DNA from: Ascarosepion bandense
Taxonomy: Eukaryota > Mollusca > Cephalopoda > Sepiida > Sepiidae
NCBI GenBank assembly: GCA_037127315.1
Contig: JBBBDQ010000308.1
Location: 615,001-679,000, forward strand
Direction: 5' to 3'
DNA: 64,000 nucleotides
Under the pieces are notes generated by a model. It did not search any database. It had not been told where the DNA came from and saw only the letters and a program-made list of their open reading frames with translations. The translations under genes and the position numbers were made by a program. This document shows, piece after piece, positions 60,871-64,000 of this stretch. Numbering within the stretch: position 1 is the first letter of the stretch; every line of letters begins with the position of its first letter.

Positions 60871-61440
60871 AGAATGACTATTCGGCGAAACAAAATCTGT
60901 TCGATAAATACCGGAGGGTCTTTTATAATTTCACGTCACACTGAGCCACAATCAGAAAACACCAAGACAAGCACCATATTTGAACGCTAATCCTACAATC
61001 ACAGATTAGCTGTCTTGACATGTTCCCTCAAAAGAAAGCAAGCCGTCAGTTGTTGAGATTTTCGGACGAACGTAATTCAGCCGATAGCGATTGGGAAAAG
61101 GTCTGACTTCATCATCTGCCGTGCAGAATAGAATAAAGAGAAACGGTCAGTCGCCCCGGGGGGAATATCAATGGAATAAACGAAGCGAAGAATAAAAGAA
61201 TTCGGGAATAATCTAATCTAGGAGAACGCGTTCGCTTACAAATAGAATTGCGTTGATCTCTTCAATAACGGACACGATTGGAGATCGTGGTTTGGAGCAA
61301 ACAGGCGTAATTATTCGTATTAACGAAGCATCATTCACGAAATTCGATATGTGCTGACGGTAATCAACAAATAGGAAGGCCTGATCAAAAAGTATCAGCG
61401 TTGATGCTATGATAAGAAAAAAACACAAAGTATATCAATT
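60871..61440. other. intron sequence, mostly unrecognised
   Basis: No supported gene. GGCCTGATCAAAAAGTATCAGCG near 61378 resembles a mariner-type end (compare GATCCGATACTTTTTGACC at 63478), and it adjoins the transposase fragment at 61447. Confidence 0.45.
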
Positions 61441-61446
61441 CGGCAT

Positions 61447-61629
61447 TTACACTATTTTGAAGTTGTTCCATTCTGAAGCCACACAATATATACAAAGTCC
61501 TTTCATTTGATAGAAGCATTTCTGGAATTTCTTTTTAGGGATAGTGAGCAGCTGCTTTAACGTATTCTTTTGAATTTTAATCGACATCTTGCTCCTTTCA
61601 AATGTAGTGGTCTTGGTTATGCTTGTCAA
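61447..61629 (-). mobile_element. mariner transposase C-terminal fragment
   Basis: Minus frame ends with L-L-T-I-P-K-K-K-F-Q-K-C-F-Y-Q, then C-V-A-S-E-W-N-N-F. This matches the end of mariner transposases (Q-K-C-F ... C-I-A-S-E-G-x-Y-F style). It is probably the downstream part of the element whose catalytic segment lies at 62430-62600, interrupted by other repeats. Confidence 0.7.
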
Positions 61630-61860
61630 ATTAGCCTTGTGCCAAACACAACCAAAGTCTCCACAATTGAAATATGGAAGGATAAAGTATTTCGTTTCTG
61701 CATTAAAGTAAATTTTTTATTAACAAAATAACAAAATTGTAAGAAAAATGAAATGTTTCTTAAAGAAAATGCATGTAGTTAATTGTTCAAAAAGAAATGC
61801 AAGTATTTAAATGTCCCACAGAAATTAAGAGTTCATGGTTGATAGTAGCAGAATGCGTGT
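61620..61860. repeat. dispersed repeat family A, partial copy
   Basis: AATTAGCCTTGTGCCAAACA and TAAATTTTTTATTAACAAAA resemble the family A units at 37905 and 62715. Short and decayed. Confidence 0.5.
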
Positions 61861-62420
61861 ATGTAAAAAGATTAAACAGGTTGCTAATAAAAGTCTGTGT
61901 TCTTTTCCTTTTTATGGCCGGAGAAAAAGTGAGAAGGAAAGTCAAGGTAGTTAAGGAGATTGTACTTATCGAAGTCAGTTGAAGTATATTGCTGTTGTTG
62001 TTTTCTTTGACCATGTGTGGATGAAGACGAAGAAAGAAAAATTAGAAAGAGAGGAAAAACGAATATGTGACGCGCCCTTACGTCTGGGTCGGCTTCTTGA
62101 ATTTTCTTTTGTTACATTTCGACAAGGTCCGTCAGCTACCCGATCCCATCTCGGATTTCTTTTGACCGGTCAGGAGATGTGGTTTAAGAAGTGAATCTCG
62201 TCATGTGACAGGCTCCGAACGGCAGTTTCATTTTCTGGGTGTGAAAAAAAAAATTGACTGGCGTCGTATATCAATTTGCTATTTCCTATCCAAGCAGGAT
62301 CCAGAATTTTCACACTGACTTGTGAAATTCGCCTTGGTCTGGGTTTTTCCAAAATGTTTTTAGTCGTTTGGAGCCGATTTTGTAGGTCTGCAATTTTACT
62401 TTTTTTTCCTTTGAGTCAGA
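61861..62420. other. intron sequence, nothing recognised
   Basis: Short open frames on both strands without recognisable domains. No repeat partner was seen elsewhere in the window. Confidence 0.35.
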
Positions 62421-62424
62421 TGAT

Positions 62425-62610
62425 ATAGGATTTGTATCATATACAAGTGAGATTTGAGTTTTAGCAAGAAGAAAAAGTCGCAAGGAGCAAGATCTATATT
62501 AGTTATCAGACCTGGAGGATGTTGTGCTTGTCCAAAAACTGCTGCACAAGCCATGTTCCTTTATGAAACCTCTGTGGTGTGATGCGACGACCACACACTA
62601 CACCTTTGTC
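62425..62610 (-). mobile_element. mariner transposase catalytic-region fragment
   Basis: Minus-strand reading yields T-W-L-V-Q-Q-F-L-D-K-H-N, then with one frame change D-L-A-P-C-D-F-F-L-L-L-K-L-K-S-H-L. The D-L-A-P-C-D-F-F motif carries the second and third catalytic acids of mariner (DD34D). Decayed and discontinuous with 61447-61629. Confidence 0.7.
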
Positions 62611-62714
62611 TTCGAAACACTGCTATAAACAACAGAATTGAACGAGAACGTATGATCTTAAGCTTTACGAGGGACACGGCCAATTTTGGTCAAGCTGTTT
62701 TACTCTGCGTAACT

Positions 62715-63475
62715 TAACACTGAAGCTGTAGGGAAATGGTTAATGTGCTTTGAATTGGCCTTGTTTGAAACATAACCGAACTTCCTACATATTTTGCAGG
62801 TTTTATTAGAGTTATCAGAGGTTTATCAAAAGGTAAATTTGTGGAAGAATAAAAGCATACCTTTTGTATGTCTTAAATGGAAATTTATTAATGGGAAAGA
62901 ATAACCTGAATTGCTAGAAGTTAATGTTCAATGAGAAACAGTATTAAGAAGTTAAGGGTATCAAAAGTTCGTAGTAGTAACTTGCGTGCGTATAGGCAGG
63001 AACGTATGCATGTATATCTTAGTGTTTATTGTTGGGTAGGAATTGTCTTTGAAGTTATCGCTCAGTGTGATTGATAAAAAAAGAGGTGAGATGAGACAAC
63101 TACAATAATAGCGATCGCTTGACGTTTGTCAAAGGACGTTTTAAATACGCTCGTTTCATTTCTCTCTGGCGATGGTCGTGCTTGCCCAGCCTTTTATTTC
63201 GTTTTTTGGAGCACCGTACAGGTCATTTGGGAATTCACTCCCGGATGTGATTCTGGCCTTTCTGTTTTGCTTTTAGATGTTTCCTTAGTTTTCAATTGGC
63301 CAAAAAACATTTCACATCAAGGTGTGAAATTTCGCGAGTTTTGTGTGTTAAGCAAGGTTTGTAAATTCGAGAAAATTTGGTTTATTTCTAACAAAATCAA
63401 TGAGTCAGTGCTTAGCATTTGAACTTTTAAATCTAGAACTTATTTCGTTCATTACAGCACATTTACCATATCCAA
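62715..63475 (+). repeat. dispersed repeat family A, copy 3
   Basis: GGAAATGGTTAATGTG, TTGAATTGGCCTTGTTTG, GTTAAGGGTATCAAAAGTTCG, GCGATCGCTTGACGTTTG, TCATTTGGGAATTCACTCCCGG and GTTTTGTGTGTTAAGCAAGG parallel 37905-38535 in the same order, with indels. No ORF of note (63126-63422 is unsupported). Confidence 0.65.
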
Positions 63476-63810
63476 AGATCCGATACTTTTTGACCATACT
63501 TCGTATATCAAATAGATCTAATTAAGAAAGAATGCTTACCATAACATACTGTCTGGTAAGTTATATACTTTGATTAATTCGTATTCGTTCGATGACTACT
63601 GGATTTTGCACTAAAATATACTCAGGCTACCTACCATAAGGCGATCGGACCTTTGCACTAGAGCTGGGACAAATATTTATTACTTAGTCTCCTCGAAACA
63701 TGACCTGTCGACAATGCCAAGGAAATTCCGTCTTAAATCCCCGCACAGTGTGACAACTCCAGAAAAGAAGCAATATAGCAAGCAAATGTTTACAGCATTT
63801 ATCTATTTAG
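63476..63810. other. intron sequence, nothing recognised
   Basis: CCGATACTTTTTGACC at 63480 resembles a mariner-type end. Otherwise no supported feature. Confidence 0.35.
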
Positions 63811-63814
63811 GAAC

Positions 63815-64000
63815 CAGGTAAATACATTTTTTTAATCATATCACCCCGAGCAAGGCGGTAACGCCACTGATGTGCTGGGGGCTACGTAAGAATGAAAAGA
63901 TTAGAAGAGAGCCGGAAACCACATCCTAAACAGGGAACAAGGGATGAGCCTCTATACCTGTTCAATAGACGTGGGTGGAGTGTGAACCGGGCGATAGTTT
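63815..64000 (-). mobile_element. SINE, minus orientation, running off the window
   Basis: In plus-strand order: TTTTTTTAATCATATCACCCCGAGCAAGGCGG (tail, in part), GTGCTGGGGGCTACGTAAG, GCCGGAAACCACATCCTAAACAG, CAATAGACGTGGGTGGAGTG and GAACCGGGCGATAG. It is the reverse complement of the unit at 40488-40680; the 5' end is outside the window. Confidence 0.8.

Overview
The window looks like nuclear DNA from a repeat-rich metazoan, most likely a mollusc and probably a cephalopod. That is an inference from several signs together: kilobases of GATA/TATC and other simple arrays, tRNA-derived SINEs sharing a 3' tail with a LINE, RTE-type LINEs, a Penelope-like element, mariner and Tc1 remnants, and two intron-bounded exons of an invertebrate-type tyrosine decarboxylase. 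No bacterial features (operons, CRISPR, ribosome binding sites) are present.

Layout. 1-4218 and 23345-28260 are one satellite field (GATA-type units grading into a homogeneous 25-bp satellite). Its central part, about 3302 to 27597, lies in the opposite orientation to both flanks, with palindromic junctions. A single LTR retrotransposon with Ty3/Gypsy domain order sits inside this satellite at 4219-23344, flanked by the 5-bp duplication ACTAT. Its 5' LTR is split by two head-to-tail, nearly identical 7.3-kb LINEs (4491-11775 and 11797-19054) that look like the Tx1 clade. Both are inserted at exactly the same nucleotide, and the same 21-bp target sequence appears before, between and after them. 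The insertion point falls just downstream of the LTR TATA box and predicted start site. This nested, apparently site-specific parasitism of one retroelement's promoter by another is the most striking system in the window.

28260-34890 holds a 78-bp minisatellite split by a solo LTR, RTE LINE debris and intergenic sequence. 34890-35160 and 56790-56903 are consecutive coding exons of a tyrosine decarboxylase-like enzyme (aromatic amino acid decarboxylase family), separated by a 21.6-kb intron. The intron contains a 1.9-kb pentanucleotide array, SINEs, a broken RTE LINE, a Penelope-like element with GIY-YIG endonuclease and an inverted 5' part, a mariner remnant, Tc1-type MITEs and 3' ends of another LINE. 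Exon 2 is closely flanked by inverted copies of a tandem repeat. The rest, 56904-64000, is the next intron: TATC arrays, a long near-perfect palindrome, mariner fragments, SINEs and a dispersed repeat also found in the first intron. Later exons are not in the window.

Only one host gene is supported. The other long open frames belong to mobile elements or are accidents of stop-free simple repeats. All family assignments come from reading motifs by eye; no database search was possible.
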